64,000 bases of DNA from contig JANVFP010000007.1 in NCBI GenBank assembly GCA_027919835.1, positions 558,001-622,000 on the forward strand, written 5' to 3'. The translations under genes and the position numbers were made by a program. Numbering within the stretch: position 1 is the first letter of the stretch; each line of letters starts with the position of its first letter. The notes below the pieces were generated by a model that was not told the DNA's origin, made no database searches, and saw nothing but the letters and a program-made list of their open reading frames with translations. Below are positions 44,968 through 57,110 of the stretch, one piece after another. This DNA comes from Lentinula raphanica. Taxonomy: Eukaryota; Basidiomycota; Agaricomycetes; Agaricales; Omphalotaceae.

Positions 44968-47900
44968 CTGTCACATCTGACCTATATTTACTGTTTTGGG
45001 TAATTAATAATTATCCAGATATTAAATAAGCGGTACATTTGTAAAAAATCCTGATAAACTATAAAAATTCAAAAAAACCCAAAAAAAACCTAATTAGGTC
45101 AAATTGGGGTATGTAAACAAAATAGCCTTATATGGTAAAAAATGCTGTAGGATCTATCTAGGTGCTAAAAATAGCCAAAAAAAATCACTAAAAATGCTAA
45201 AAATATGTAGGAATGGTATATAGCCTATTGCAGATCCAGGCATCCAAAAATTACCAAAAAGAAAATTTTTGATGATGATGTCATCTTGTAGCAAAAAATC
45301 TGAAAAAAATCCTAAAAATAGTCAAAAAATTCAGGGGTGCCTTGTTGGCCCTGAAAATGCAAAATAAAAAAAATACGCAACAAGTGTAAAAATTTTTGTC
45401 ACTCCAAATCATACCAAATCCACTATATAGTCAGTATATATAATGTATATGCTATATTTAGCATCCTAGTACCCTCATTGGGCTAAAAATAGAACTTGAT
45501 CTCATCTGGTAGCAAAAAATCCAAAAAAATCATAAAAAATACTCAAAAAATTCAGGGGTGCCTCATTGGCCCTGAAAATGCAAAATAAAAAAATTTACAC
45601 GACACAATTGAAAAACAACATCATTCCAAATCTTATCAAATTTACTATATAGTTAGTATATATTATGTATATACTATTTATAGCATCCCTAGTACCCTCA
45701 ATCACTTATATCACTCAAGAATCCTACCAAACTGACAACATTGAGTAAATGTAATGTACATGGTATTTTTAGCACACCTAGTACCCTTAAAAACTCAGAA
45801 CAATTTATATCACTCAATATGTTCAGTATACTTAGTACTCATCACATTTAACACACTAAAACTCAGAACAGTACTTATATGTATTATACTTAACACAGTT
45901 GGCAATGAAAATACTCAAAACAGTGTTATCAGTCACTATACTTAACACACTTAACAGTCAAAAAGTCAGAATAATGTTACTTGATATACATAACACACTC
46001 ATTGTTATACTACAACACACTTATAACAACAAGTTTTGGGCGCTTATGGGTGCTTATTTGGTATTTTTGAGTCGAAATTCTTTAATAGCACACTCAATAA
46101 TTTTTGTGTGGGGTTTATACTGTGTAAGGATGTTGTTTATATCATACTACACTTGATACAATTTGGAGAACTCAAGATTACAGCCTGTGGGGCTGGCTAT
46201 ATTGTGATCTTTTGTGATATAACAGTGTTTTATGTAAATGTCAATGCATACACCCATGTTATGAAGTCAAACTACTACTGGGTCATGGAAAGAGTCATCC
46301 TACAACCTATTCCATGCTAACTCTATGTGATACAGCCAAGAGATCTGTAATGGGGGTCATTGAATATGACATCTATTGTTACATGTAGGTGTAGACATCT
46401 ATAGTGTACATGAAACATGTACATATATATCACAGAGTCCAATAGTCATAGTGAGTATCTGAACCATGTCCAGACACTTCTAGTAGACTGTAGGAGTGAT
46501 TCCCTCATGAACCACCATCAGTATACTTGCATTACATGGACATATGCATTGACATTTACATAAAACACTGTTATATTTAAAAGATCACAATATAGCTAAC
46601 CCGACAGGTTGAATTTTCGAGTTCTCTGAATTGTATCTAGAAGAATATGATATAGACAACATCCTAACACAGTATAGAGCCCAGACAAACATTATTGAGT
46701 GTGCTATTAATGAATTTCGACTCAAAAACACCAAATAAGCACCCATAAGCACCCAAAACTCGTTGTTATTAAAAACTCAGAACAATTTATATCACTCAAT
46801 ATGTTCAGTATACTTAGTACTCATCACATTTAACACACTAAAACTCGGAACAGTACTTATATGTATCATACTTAACACAGTTGGCAATGAAAATACTCAA
46901 AACAGTGTTATCAGTCACTATACTTAACAGTCAAAAAGTTGGAATAATGTTACTTGATATACATAACACACTCATTGTTATACTACAACACACTTATAAC
47001 AACGGGTTTTGGGCGCTTATTTGGTGTTTTTGAGTCAAAATTCATTAATAGCACACTCAGTAATTTTTGTGTGGGGTTTATACTGTGTAAGGATGTTGTT
47101 TATATCATACTACACTTGATACAATTTGGAGAACTCAAGATTACAGCCTGTGGGGCTGGCTATATTGTGATCTTTTGTGATATAACAGTGTTTTATGTAA
47201 ATGTCAATGCATACAATCATGTTATAAAGTCAAACTGCGACTGGGTCATGGAAAGAGTCATCCTACAACCTATTCCATGCTAACTCTATGTGATACAGCC
47301 AAGAGATCTGTAATGGGGGTCATTGAATATGACATCTATTGTTACATGTAGGTGTAGACATCTATAGTGTACATGAAACATGTACATATATATCACAGAG
47401 TCCAATAGTCATAGTGAGTATCTGAACCATGTCCAGACACTTCTAGTAGACTGTAGGAGTTATTCCTTCATGAACCACTATCAGTATACTTGCATTACAT
47501 GGACATATGCATTGACACTGTTTACATAAAACACTGTTATATTACAAAAGATCACAATATAGCCAGCCCCACAGGTTGAATTTTCAAGTTTTCTGAATTG
47601 TATCTAGATAAGTGATATAGACAACATTGTGACACAATATAGAGCCCACACAAAAATTACTGAGTGTGCTATTAATGAATTTTGACTCAAAAACACCAAA
47701 TAAGCGCCCAAAACCCGTTGTTATAAGTGTGTTGTAGTATAACAATGAGTGTGTTATGTATATCAAGTAACATTATTCCAACTTTTTGACTGTTAAGTAT
47801 AGTGACTGATAACACTGTTTTGAGTATTTTCATTGCCAACTGTGTTAAGTATGATACATATAAGTACTGTTCCGAGTTTTAGTGTGTTAAATGTGATGAG

Positions 47901-48895
47901 TACTAAGTATACTGAACATATTGAGTGATATAAATTGTTCTGAGTTTTTAAGGGTACTAGGTGTGCTAAAAATACCATGTACATTACATTTACTCAATGT
48001 TGTCAGTTTGGTAGAATTCTTGAGTGATATAAGTGATTGAGGGTACTAGGGATGCTATAAATAGTATATACATAATATATACTAACTATATAGTAAATTT
48101 GATAAGATTTGGAATAATGTTGTTTTTCAATTGTGTCATGTAAATTTTTTTATTTTGCATTTTCAGGGCCAATGAGGCACCCCTAAATTTTTGAGTATTT
48201 TTTATGATTTTTTCAGATTTTTTGCTACCAGATGAGATTAAGTTCTATTTTTAGCCCAATGAGGGTACTAGGATGCTAAATATAGCATATACATTATATA
48301 TACTGACTATATAGTGGATTTGGTATGATTTGGAGTAACAAAAATTTTTACACTTGTCGCGTATTTTTTTTTATTTTGCATTTTCAGGGCCAACAAGGCA
48401 CCCCTGAATTTTTTGACTATTTTTAGGATTTTTTTCAGATTTTTTGCTACAAGATGACATCATCATCAAAAATTTCCTTTTTTGGTAATTTTTGGATGCC
48501 TGGATCTGCAATAGGCTATATACCATCCCTACATATTTTTAGCATTTTTAGTGATTTTTTTTGGCTATTTTTAGCACCTAGATAGATTCTACAGCATTTT
48601 TTACCATATAAGGCTATTTTGTTTACATACCCTGATTTGACCTAATTAGGTTTTTTGGGGTTTTTTGAATTTTATAGTTTATCAGGATTTTTTACAAATG
48701 TACCGCTTATTTAATATCTGGATAATTATTAATTACCCAAAACAGTAAATATAGGTCAGATGTGACAGGTGGTGACAGGCATGCCCACCCCCCGGAGCCA
48801 TTTCCGGAGCCCCCTCTGTGTCGTCACAACTATTTTCAAAAGCTCCTGGATAACTCATCAGGTCTTTTTACAAAAGCTTCACAGTATCCTGTGGC
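44841..48895. repeat. 4-kb AT-rich near-palindrome
   Basis: The left arm begins GCCACAGGATACTGTAAAGC and the right arm, read inward on the minus strand, begins GCCACAGGATACTGTGAAGC. Arms of about 1.2 kb (44841-46033 and 47717-48895) are nearly identical in inverted orientation. The centre is more complex: 45790-46600 and 46770-47570 are near-identical direct repeats, with inverted pieces at about 46600-46770 and 47570-47716. The sequence is very AT-rich, with A and T runs and no supported genes; the ORFs in it are mirrored chance frames. Confidence 0.85.
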
Positions 48896-49025
48896 GTAGC
48901 GGAGCAGAATGTCAATTTGACGTCACATGAAGTAGCGTAGCGTAGCGGAGCAGAGCGTCAATTTGATGTCACATGAAGTAGCGTAGCATAGCGTCAAGTC
49001 GACGTCGCATGGAGTAGCGTAGCGT
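48896..49025. repeat. Tandem GTAGCGTAGCG / GTCACATGAA repeat
   Basis: Three units of about 45 bp contain GTAGCGTAGC, GGAGCAGA.CGTCAATTTGA and (G)TCACATGAA, starting exactly where the right palindrome arm ends. Confidence 0.65.
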
Positions 49026-49152
49026 TGTCGTGGTTTTGTTGTACCGTTGGCATTATCATGGTGGCAATAGGTGGTGTATGTTCATGTAAGGTGATGTTCG
49101 AATCGATGGCGGTATCAACAGGTAGGAGAGTGAACAAATTTGTTAGTTGCGG

Positions 49153-50115
49153 TTACCCTTGAGTTATTAGAGACTGCGTACCTAACGTAGCTCTCTCCTG
49201 TCTTCGAGTAGCTCTCTCTTGTCTTCGAGTCTTCATCTCTCGAATATCTTCGCGGCATTGCTCCATTACCGGCGTGGAGATAATCGAGAGGTCAAAGGGT
49301 TTGCCATGTTCGTTAGCGAGGTACCAAGCTCTGCGCATTTCGGCATGGTACAGGATAAGTAGCTTGTCCCCGTTGACTTTGTCAAGTTCATCATGCAAAT
49401 CGAGGTTCACATAGAACTGTGCGAACATGTCAACAAACCGGGGAGGGTATCCACCATTTGGCAGCGCGTTGAGGAAGACTGTCTTGGCCCTGAGGATTTG
49501 CTCCCATGTGAGCTCGCTGTCCGGTTTAACATTGGGGGATGGTCGCGTAGAGTGGGTACCTATAAGGGTGAAGGCCGCCGCTCCATCTCTCCCATCTTCG
49601 TCTTCATTCGTTGCGAGTCTGAAGGTGCTGGTTTCCGGCTTTCTTCTTTGGTCCCTTGCCTCCTCAGTTGCCTCCGGTGTGAAGTACCAAAGTTCAACGA
49701 ACTTGCGCTGGGATATCCTCCTCTGGGCGTAGGGGTGGAGGTGTCTCGGGATTTTGGAGATACTCTGCCCATCTGTGAAGTTGTAAAGCGGAGCTCGTCT
49801 CTTTTCTTGTTCTTGAGCTGCTTCATTGTCTCTTTGCCGCTGTTCTGCTTCCCTAATCTTTTGCTGTTCTTCTTCCTCCAGCCTCCTAGCCGCTGCCGCC
49901 GCTTCGTCTGCTTCGAGTTGTGCCTGATACTGGTTGCGCTGGAACATGTTATCTTCTTCCCACTCCTGACGCAAGTGGGCGATGGCCTGCTCCTCATTTG
50001 TGATTTCTGGAATATCAGCATTTCGTATGAGAGAGCTTCGAGATCTGGCATATGTTTCTCTAGAGAAGTCCGGCATGGGGATTTTGCTGGGGTCAAAGGT
50101 GATTCTGTCGGCCAT
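49153..50115 (-). CDS. Transposon-associated coiled-coil protein, 320 aa
   Basis: A single open frame runs from ATG 50115 (MADRITFDPSKIPMPDFSRE). Residues about 55-110 form a strong coiled coil of Glu, Gln, Arg and Ala (ADEAAAAARRLEEEEQQKIR). A conserved-looking block follows: HLHPYAQRRISQRKFVELWYF, then TPEATEEA. Next come SELTWEQILRAKTVFLNAL and FVDMFAQFYVNLDLHDEL, and a C-terminal RRQERATRRQERA duplication. I recall this KFVELWYFT type of protein as common near LTR elements in Agaricomycetes, where it may be gag-like, but I cannot name a domain. It is divergent from the gene at 52386 with a 2.2-kb spacer between them. Confidence 0.55.
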   Translation of the reverse strand: MADRITFDPSKIPMPDFSRETYARSRSSLIRNADIPEITNEEQAIAHLRQEWEEDNMFQRNQYQAQLEADEAAAAARRLEEEEQQKIREAEQRQRDNEAAQEQEKRRAPLYNFTDGQSISKIPRHLHPYAQRRISQRKFVELWYFTPEATEEARDQRRKPETSTFRLATNEDEDGRDGAAAFTLIGTHSTRPSPNVKPDSELTWEQILRAKTVFLNALPNGGYPPRFVDMFAQFYVNLDLHDELDKVNGDKLLILYHAEMRRAWYLANEHGKPFDLSIISTPVMEQCREDIREMKTRRQERATRRQERATLGTQSLITQG

Positions 50116-52385
50116 TGTGAGAGAATAGTCACTTGGTGAATGTGGAGAAAGTTGTAACGAGTGATTTGGGAATGAAATGAAAAGAGAGGACTACTGTAGC
50201 TATTACAACGCAATGCCAGACAGACACGCTAACGTGGTATAAAGTCGGTTCTTAGTATAATGCCTTATGACAGGTCACTTAGCACGAACACAGAGTACGA
50301 CTTCACGGATTCGTCAATCAAATTGTATTTATAGCGAGGTGTGGGGCATTGTCAGAGATTCCGCACTATCTTATATCTCAAGTCGAACGCAGTCTTGTAA
50401 GATCTTTTAGATCAGCAATACTGGTCAGCAGAACGAAGTGACACGGATATACCAGTCGTAAGATCTGGACTAAGGGGTTTGTTTTGAGTGGCTTCCACTC
50501 GGATAAGGGTTTTTAGGCTCAGAAAGCAACGGGGTACCAGACGTTATGGTAGACCAATCGATTCCGCTCCCGGGTGAAGCAGTACTGATCACTATTCTCA
50601 GTAAAACCTCGAAGATCACGCAGATCACCAATCACTACGTGTCAACTTGAACAGAGCCACCAAAACTCTGCACGTTCACTTGGCACAACCTGAGACCAAG
50701 TCCTCTGTATCTCCGGAACGGAGTCTACCTTCAACTAGCAAGTGACAGACACCAAGTCAAACCACTCAAAAGTCGGGCTTATCGCGATGAAGTAACACAC
50801 TTAATCTGCAAGGTCCGGTACGGCTTAGAAGCCTTTACTCCCACGTATGGATGAAAAGGATTACCAGTTCAGAGAGATCTGGGCGCGAAACTTATTTCAT
50901 TTTGCGGATACAGGTCTTTAAGTACACTACGAAAAGTCCAATACCCGTATTTGTCCTTGATCTAGTAGATCTAGCTATTTCTACGGACGGAGTCCGATAA
51001 TATACACTTAAATAGTAAAATATGACTGAAACGATACAAACACGCAAGGAAATAGTAAGGAAAACAGAGAAAAAGATGAAACTCGTCCGTATTTCGTCGT
51101 ACTTTTGCCAGATCTAGAAGACCAAGCAAGTTCCGACCATGGTCTGTGCAGCATCCACATGCTAGGGTGCCTAACTCGTCAGAGTGGCGCCTGCCTGTGT
51201 TGCTCAAGTGTTTCCGCCGAATTTGCTTCCGCGGAATAGTAGTGGTCTCCCCAAGTTAATGAGATAGACTCGTAACAGTGTTTGATCTCGCGGATCAGGT
51301 AGGTCTGGTCCGTAGCTTTCGAACGGTATGCATATAGACTGGTGTTCTGGAGCGGACAACGAAGGTAAATGCTTCAGAAGTGTTTTCCGTAGGTTTCCGC
51401 GCATTTCCGTGAGTGCTGGTCAAGCTGTACATAGCATACGCTATATCCCAGTTTAGAACTTGAACATATGCGTGTTTCCGCTGCGGGTTTCACCCGTACT
51501 GCCACGGAAATACTAGATCATCATGTTTCCGACGGTTTCCGCCACTTTGCGTAGGGTTTCCAGGTGGTAACTCGTCTGGATAGGCTCTAATCGTGTCTGA
51601 TCTGCTAGATCAAGTGAAATTTCCGTCATCACAGCCAAGTACCAAACTCAGTTGTGCCGATCCGGCAGATCTTGATACTAAGTCGATATTCCCTTGGTGT
51701 GCTCGTACCAGTAGTCAGCATTCTTGAAGGATCCCCGACCAAGGGTGCGAGCAATAGCTCTAAGTGGATATTCATGGCTGATCCTGCCAAAGGATCTGTA
51801 TCCCAGCTTATACTGATACGAGTTTGACTGCTAGTTCGGGCTCACTACAGTCCTTATTGATACTATGCAACGGTCTAAATTGATCTTTTTGATCATTGCA
51901 CGCCTGCGCGGAAAAACCGCGCAACATCTCCCCCAAACTAAAGATCTGACCGTCCCCGGTCATCGCTATGGGTAGTGTAGGCTCGTATCCCTTGAAAGGA
52001 GTGGTACTGTAGCTGATCCGACAGATCAATCACTTTTCCGCAATATTCTGACTTGATTATACCCGGTGATCTAACAGATCAAGTTGATCCATTGATCTTA
52101 GCACCCGTACCGACAACTCCGCTGTCCTCTTGTCGAAAACGCTAAGTCCTCGGTTTGTTATCGGCGCTTAATTTCCGAGTGTGATATCATGATGTAAATC
52201 ACGCTTCCAATTCTATCACATCACATACACACTTCCTCGAAACAACTTCTTTTCAACATTTTACATACTATCCCTATGCCTGGGCCTGGGATTAGTAAGT
52301 GCTGACAAAGGTTCAACGGACTTGGAAATTTTTCTAAGTTCATTTCTTCCTTTCCTCTCCCATCGTCGTCCACGTCCTCGACACG
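50116..52385. other. Spacer with many GATC dyads and TTTCCG hexamers
   Basis: No gene is supported. At least ten GATC-N5-GATC dyads occur (for example at 50401, 50614, 50959, 51284, 51599, 51659, 51882, 52015 and 52068). TTTCCG recurs many times between 51200 and 52180. A CTCCCCCAAACTAA box lies at 51928. The spacer probably holds promoters for the divergent genes at 50115 and 52386. Confidence 0.5.
51928..51962 (+). promoter_or_regulatory. CTCCCCCAAACTAA box followed by a TCCC-loop hairpin (first copy)
   Basis: The box is at 51928-51941 and the hairpin TGACCG-TCCC-CGGTCA at 51947-51962. It precedes the gene at 52386. On the minus strand it reads as a polypurine-like GTTTGGGGGAG, so an old LTR junction is an alternative. 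Confidence 0.5.
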
Positions 52386-55144
52386 ATGGCATCATCTTCG
52401 AAGCATCCCGTCCCCAAACCTGCGACCACTTCTCCCTCGACTTCCTCGGCTGTGGTACCTCGCAAGAAACTTTCCGTTCGGCCAGTCGACCACTTGAACT
52501 TCAATCTAGTGCACCACGTGTCCTTTTATTCAGCCCTCCGCGAGCTAGGCCAGACGCCAGAGGATCCGAATACCCTGTTCCTCCCAGCTTCCGCCGAGGA
52601 GTGTTCAGTGCTGGTCAACAACTTTCGGAGGTATCCCAACACTGCTGATCCCGCCTTCAGTCTACGCCGTTACACCCATCCGGAGGACGTCAGTTTTCGA
52701 GCGGTGCTGGAGCAGGATACCGAGGACATCCGTCCTGACACCTTTTATCCTCCTCAGCTGACGACATTTTGTTCCACTTTTTCGACGGGCAGCGTATCAA
52801 CCGCTGAGGGGTTCCAGCTTTACCAAGCTCTAGCCTTCTTGCAACGCCGTTTCTCGCGTATTATCCGGGGACATTTGTCTAAACCAGAGATCCATCGCTG
52901 GCTGATCAGTCTTACTTCCCTGCCCAATTTCTCGGATAGCTTGGTAAGTTTGCTCCTGATCTTTGTCCCGCGTTCGATGCTAACTACCCTCTGTGACTGA
53001 CAGGAGTATTACCAACTGTATTGGCACGGTCGTCAAGACTGTCCATTAGCCGCCGTCGTCCTCGTGCTACTTATCTGCGAGTTTTGCAAAGAGCACTTAA
53101 CCGAGGGGGAGTATGCCTCCCGCGTCTACAACTCTAAGGTTCGCGATGGGCCCGGGATGAGCCTCAAGACTCGAGAACGGTTGTTGGTAGGTTCCCCTCC
53201 CTTCCTCTTTCCTCGATCTTTGCTCACTTCTTATTTACTGCTCTTCAGGAGGATATTCCGGATAGTTACGAACTTGAGAGTCTGGCTCTTCCCCTCCCGC
53301 TTGATCCTTCCACTCGGGAGGGGCAGTTGATCCTTTCCGTGGCCAGTGGAGGCTCTCAGGTCGACCAAATCCTACATCCTGTTACCCATAAGGCCTTATC
53401 TCCAGATCCCTCTTTTCTTCCTTCTGCCCCTTCTGCTGCTCCGGCCCTTGGTACGACCAAGGCTCCGTCTAAACCTCGTCTCCGACCTCCGTCACCTGAT
53501 TTCGATGTCATTCGCCCGGAGGGAAGTCCTGTTGCCACCCTGAAACTTAGACAGGCCGCCAAGAAGTTTCCCGTTTCTTCGTCCATTGGAAAGGGGGACT
53601 CCGATGATGAACTTCCCACCTCCAAGGTTTTCAAAAGTCCGGCTGTGCCAGACGTTTTGGTCGTACAACAGAGTATTGCGCGGGCAGCCAAGACCAAGCC
53701 CAAAATTCCTGAGGAGTTCCGCAAGGTTCCCACTATTTCGCCCGCGGTCAAACGAGATCGTTCTCCTGCTGATATACTACCAGAACCACCAGTCCCCGAG
53801 CCGCCTACCAAACGTCGACGTACCCAGAAGGCCACTGGGAAGAGTCGCGCTGCGTCGCCGGCTCCTGTTCTCGATGATCCATCCCTTACACAGGACGAAG
53901 GTCCCCTTCGCATTCAGGAGGGGGAGCCGGACTATTTCCACGGCGACGATACCGATATATCTGCCCATCCTCTGTTCCTAACCAACCCTCACTTCAAGAT
54001 CAAGACACCTTTTTCTCAGTTGGTCTCTAAAGCCATGGAAACCAATAAGCGCGGCTCCAAGCTTCCTTTCCTCCGACCACCTAAATGGAACGTTTTGGAC
54101 GAGATGAGAGGCTTCGGGGCATTCGCTACCATTGGTGACACGACTTTCTCGCTGCAAGGCCTCAGTCACTTTGGATATGCTAGTTCTCGTTTCCTCTGGC
54201 CTACAAACAACCGCACACTACCCTCCCCCGAAGCTCTGTATTCCACGAACAATTGCTTGACTTGCATCAGCCGCGGGGAGGTATGCGAGAGCAGTGAAAA
54301 ACATGGTGGCTCCTGTCGCCAATGTAATGGTACCCATCGCTCGTGTCCCAGCTGTCTATCCTTAGAGGATCACCGGGATCGCTTCCTCGCCCTCCATAAC
54401 CACGTGCAAGGCTATCCCCACGGTAAGCTGGAGTAGTGGCTTCCCAGTGGTTTATGATTGCTAACTCCTCACTTCCTAGGCTATGCCGCCGCTCTTGATC
54501 AATATGCCACTGCCCTCGATCATATGACCAGAGTTCAGAATACCTTCGCTCCTTTGTTCCAGGATGCCCAGCAGGCTCTCATGCAAAGCATGCGAAAAGT
54601 TCGCGACTCCGGATTTGATCTCAACGTCGTGCTTTCTCGGTGGGCTGAAGACAATCCCAATCTCCCTCTTGACTACGATACCGTGACGTGGCTAGCGACT
54701 CTATTTGGCTGGAACTCCTCTTGCAACCTAGCCGACTATCTATCTTCTCCGGAAGAAATTGCTAAGGTAGAAGCCTTCATACGCGAGAATTTGGTTTCGT
54801 CTACACCCGCCGAGCCTCCGCTGGCCATTGAGCCATCCTCTTCTTCCCATACGCCTTTTACCAATGTCTCAGAGCCACAGCTTCCAGCTCGTCGTCGTCC
54901 AGCCGCCGCTATTCCCATCAACTTTTCTTCTGCTCGCCAATCACATACCCCGCCTGCGTCCACCACTGCTGATGAGGAGATGGATGTCGAGGAAGGCACC
55001 TCGCGGGCCTCCGTGGTCCACGCGTTGGTAACCGAGTACGACGACAGTGACGATGAGGAGGACGCCGAGGTAGAGACTGATGACGATGTACCCGTCGAAA
55101 TTGCCCCACCTGCTTCCTTGAACATTTCCAAATCTCGCAAGTAG
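52386..55144 (+). CDS. Transposon-associated protein with Zn2Cys6-like cluster, 859 aa
   Basis: Four exons fit in frame: 52386-52943, 53004-53186, 53249-54422 and 54480-55144. The N-terminal 250 residues look globular (NLVHHVSFYSALRELG, YQALAFLQRRFSRIIRGHL, HRWLISLTSLPNF). A long Pro/Ser/Lys-rich linker has basic motifs (PPTKRRRTQKA). Then comes PPKWNVLDEMRGFGAFA and a cysteine cluster CLTCISRGEVC...CRQCNGTHRSCPSC, spacing C-X2-C-X6-C-X9-C-X2-C-X6-C-X2-C, which fits the fungal Zn2Cys6 pattern plus one extra CX2C. The C-terminus is acidic (DDSDDEEDAEVETDDD). I recall similar Cys patterns in proteins linked to basidiomycete retroelements. A nucleic-acid-binding, gag-like or regulatory role is inferred. 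Confidence 0.6.
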
Positions 55145-55953
55145 TGTAGCAATGGACTTCTGCCTTCTTGTACATTCGTCTTTGTAGATTAGTGATCGGA
55201 CTCCCATCTTGAGCCAGACTAATTCTATGTTACAATTTGTACTTCATCTTGCTGTACATAGTACCTCCTCTCTTGGTCTCTAGGAAACTAGTAGACTCCT
55301 TGAATGTCAATGCCCAGTGGGCTTTATGTTGTCTTTGCATTGTCTGAGATCTCCTTAAGACTCCCTAAATTAATCTTCAAGATACTTGAGATATCCTTTA
55401 AGATGTCCTCTGAGTTTTCTTAAGCTAACTTTCAAAGCCTCTGAGTTTCCTCTAAGTTGACTTTAAGTTTTTAGGTCTCTTGCCCTTAACCAACACCTGA
55501 TAGAGCACTGTAAGTACTTTATTGATACCATGTACTCTTCTAAGTGTTTGTCTTTTGACAATTCTAAAGCTGTTGCATTGCTCTTGTCATTCCCGAAGCA
55601 CCAATTTCGGTCTGATCAGCTAGATCAAACCCATCAATGTTGATTCTTCGGTTATCAAGTTGGTGGTTGCAGCCTCATATGGCTTGTTAAATCCATTGGG
55701 CTTTACAAATTGCAAGCTGCGTCAGTTTTAGATCTGTGTTTTTGCGCTGTACACATGCTTGAGCTGTCAATGAACACAGGTCTTTCAGATCTCGTAAAAT
55801 TTTCATGAAATTTTCTGAAATTTTCGAAGATTCTTGAAACACCGTGTGTCCCCTCCCCCAAACTAAAGCTCAGCAGTCCCCTGCTGACCCGAAGCATCGG
55901 AAAAGGTATAAAAGCCCTTGATCTAAGAGATCCGACTCCCAACTCAACGAAAA
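55145..55953. other. Spacer with second CTCCCCCAAACTAA box
   Basis: It contains several CTTAAG/TTAAGA-rich stretches near 55345-55470, a GATC dyad at 55614 and at 55920, and the conserved box at 55854-55867 with a CAGCAG-TCCC-CTGCTG hairpin at 55872-55887. The box and a GGTATAAAAGCCC TATA motif at about 55905 lie 40-100 bp before the ATG at 55954, so they probably form its promoter. Confidence 0.5.
55854..55887 (+). promoter_or_regulatory. CTCCCCCAAACTAA box with TCCC-loop hairpin (second copy)
   Basis: The box and hairpin have the same spacing and the same TCCC loop as at 51928 but a different stem sequence, so the structure is conserved rather than the stem bases. A TATAAAAG motif follows about 20 bp downstream. 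Confidence 0.55.
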
Positions 55954-56548
55954 ATGGCTCCCAACTTCGAGTACCACAATCTCCCTATCTCGCTTGAAGC
56001 TGACTTTGCCAACTGGTGCGTCGACGCGGAGTACTGGGCTGCTCGTGTTAGCGATGACAAGAGCCTGGCCTGGCAAGGTGCCAAGTACAGTTCCAGCAAG
56101 GACAAGGTCGAGTTCACCACGTCCAACAAAACAATCTTTTTGAACGATGTCCGTTGCGCGTACACTCATCTGGTACGGAAATCGCCTGATCTGCTAGATC
56201 TAGCAAAATTTAACCATTTTCCGTTAGCTCATTCGAGTGTCCCGCGACGCTGCGTGTATGAACAAGGAATATCTGCGGGCGTACGACAATCTCGCAGAGG
56301 AATTGCTTTCCGCCGTGAATGCGTACCGCACGATCCGTGACGAGATCCCTAAGCAGTTTCCCAAACTCTCTGAAGAGGGAGGGAAGAATGCCAAGATCGT
56401 CAGTTTCTACATTCAGCTCAATGACCTTCGTCGCAAAAAGCTCCGTGAGGACCAAGGCAGACAGGGATCTCCTGCTGTCAGTACTCGCGGACCTAGCGTT
56501 CCACCTGCTGATCCTGAAGGACCGTCGAAATCCAAGTCGAAACACCTG

Positions 56549-57110
56549 TAGCTGTAGGTTTTATGCATAATGAGTGGGCAACTGCCTGAGCCCTGTTTTG
56601 CATTACTAAGGGGCACTTGCCCACTCAGCCAATAAATGAATATTTAAACTGGGATTAAGCACTGAATCAGGCCCATCCCGTTGGGGTTAGCTATGCTAAC
56701 CCCAACATTAGGGAGGGGTCTGATTCAGTGCCAAACATAGGCCAATAAGGGTTAGGGGGTTAGGGGTTGGGTTAGGTTAGGGTTAGGGGTTGGGTTAGGG
56801 GTTAGGGTGGTTAAGGGTTGGGTTAGGGGTTGAGGATATATTGATAGACCTTAAAAAAAGACCCCCTATAGGGGGTGTCAGTTTTTTCCAAAAATGGATA
56901 TTTCAAAAGATACAATTAATTCTTTTTTTCAAAAATATTGAAAAATGTTTTTGCCTATATGTTATGCATAACATGTTGCCCAAGTTGTTATGCATTACAT
57001 CCACTGCTATAGTGAGATATAGTGAGGCTTACTGAGGGGTAGGCAACTGCCCCTTGGTAATGCAAAACAGGCCTCAGGCAGTTGCCCACTTGTTATGCAT
57101 AAAAGTTACA
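56549..57110. mobile_element. 560-bp TIR element carrying telomere-like repeats
   Basis: Inverted repeats of about 65 bp share TTTTATGCATAA, AGTGGGCAACTGCCTGAG, CCTGTTTTGCATTAC and AAGGGGCA blocks. Inside are a 73-bp foldback (56659-56731, arms GCACTGAATCAG / CTGATTCAGTGC) with an inner hairpin TTGGGGTTAGC-TAT-GCTAACCCCAA, and the TTAGGG-like array. There is no coding capacity. A TA duplication is possible but not certain. Confidence 0.7.
56741..56834 (+). repeat. Interstitial telomere-like TTAGGG array
   Basis: A run of GGGTTAGG-type units of 6-8 nt (TTAGGGG, TTGGG, TTAGG, TTAGGG) on the plus strand lies within the TIR element. TTAGGG is the usual telomere repeat of filamentous fungi. Confidence 0.7.

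Noticed and set aside
45754..46320. Open frames of 63-109 codons in the AT-rich palindrome that occur repeatedly with near-identical sequence.
   Set aside because: They are repeated because the DNA is repeated. They are hydrophobic, AT-driven frames without domains, and mirrored copies appear on both strands.
53356..53913. 185-codon minus-strand ORF opposite the Zn2Cys6-like protein.
   Set aside because: The plus frame has matching splice sites and a plausible protein, while the minus frame is a low-complexity shadow.
56741..56834. A true chromosome end or telomere.
   Set aside because: The repeats are degenerate, only about 95 bp long, internal to a TIR element and followed by coding sequence.
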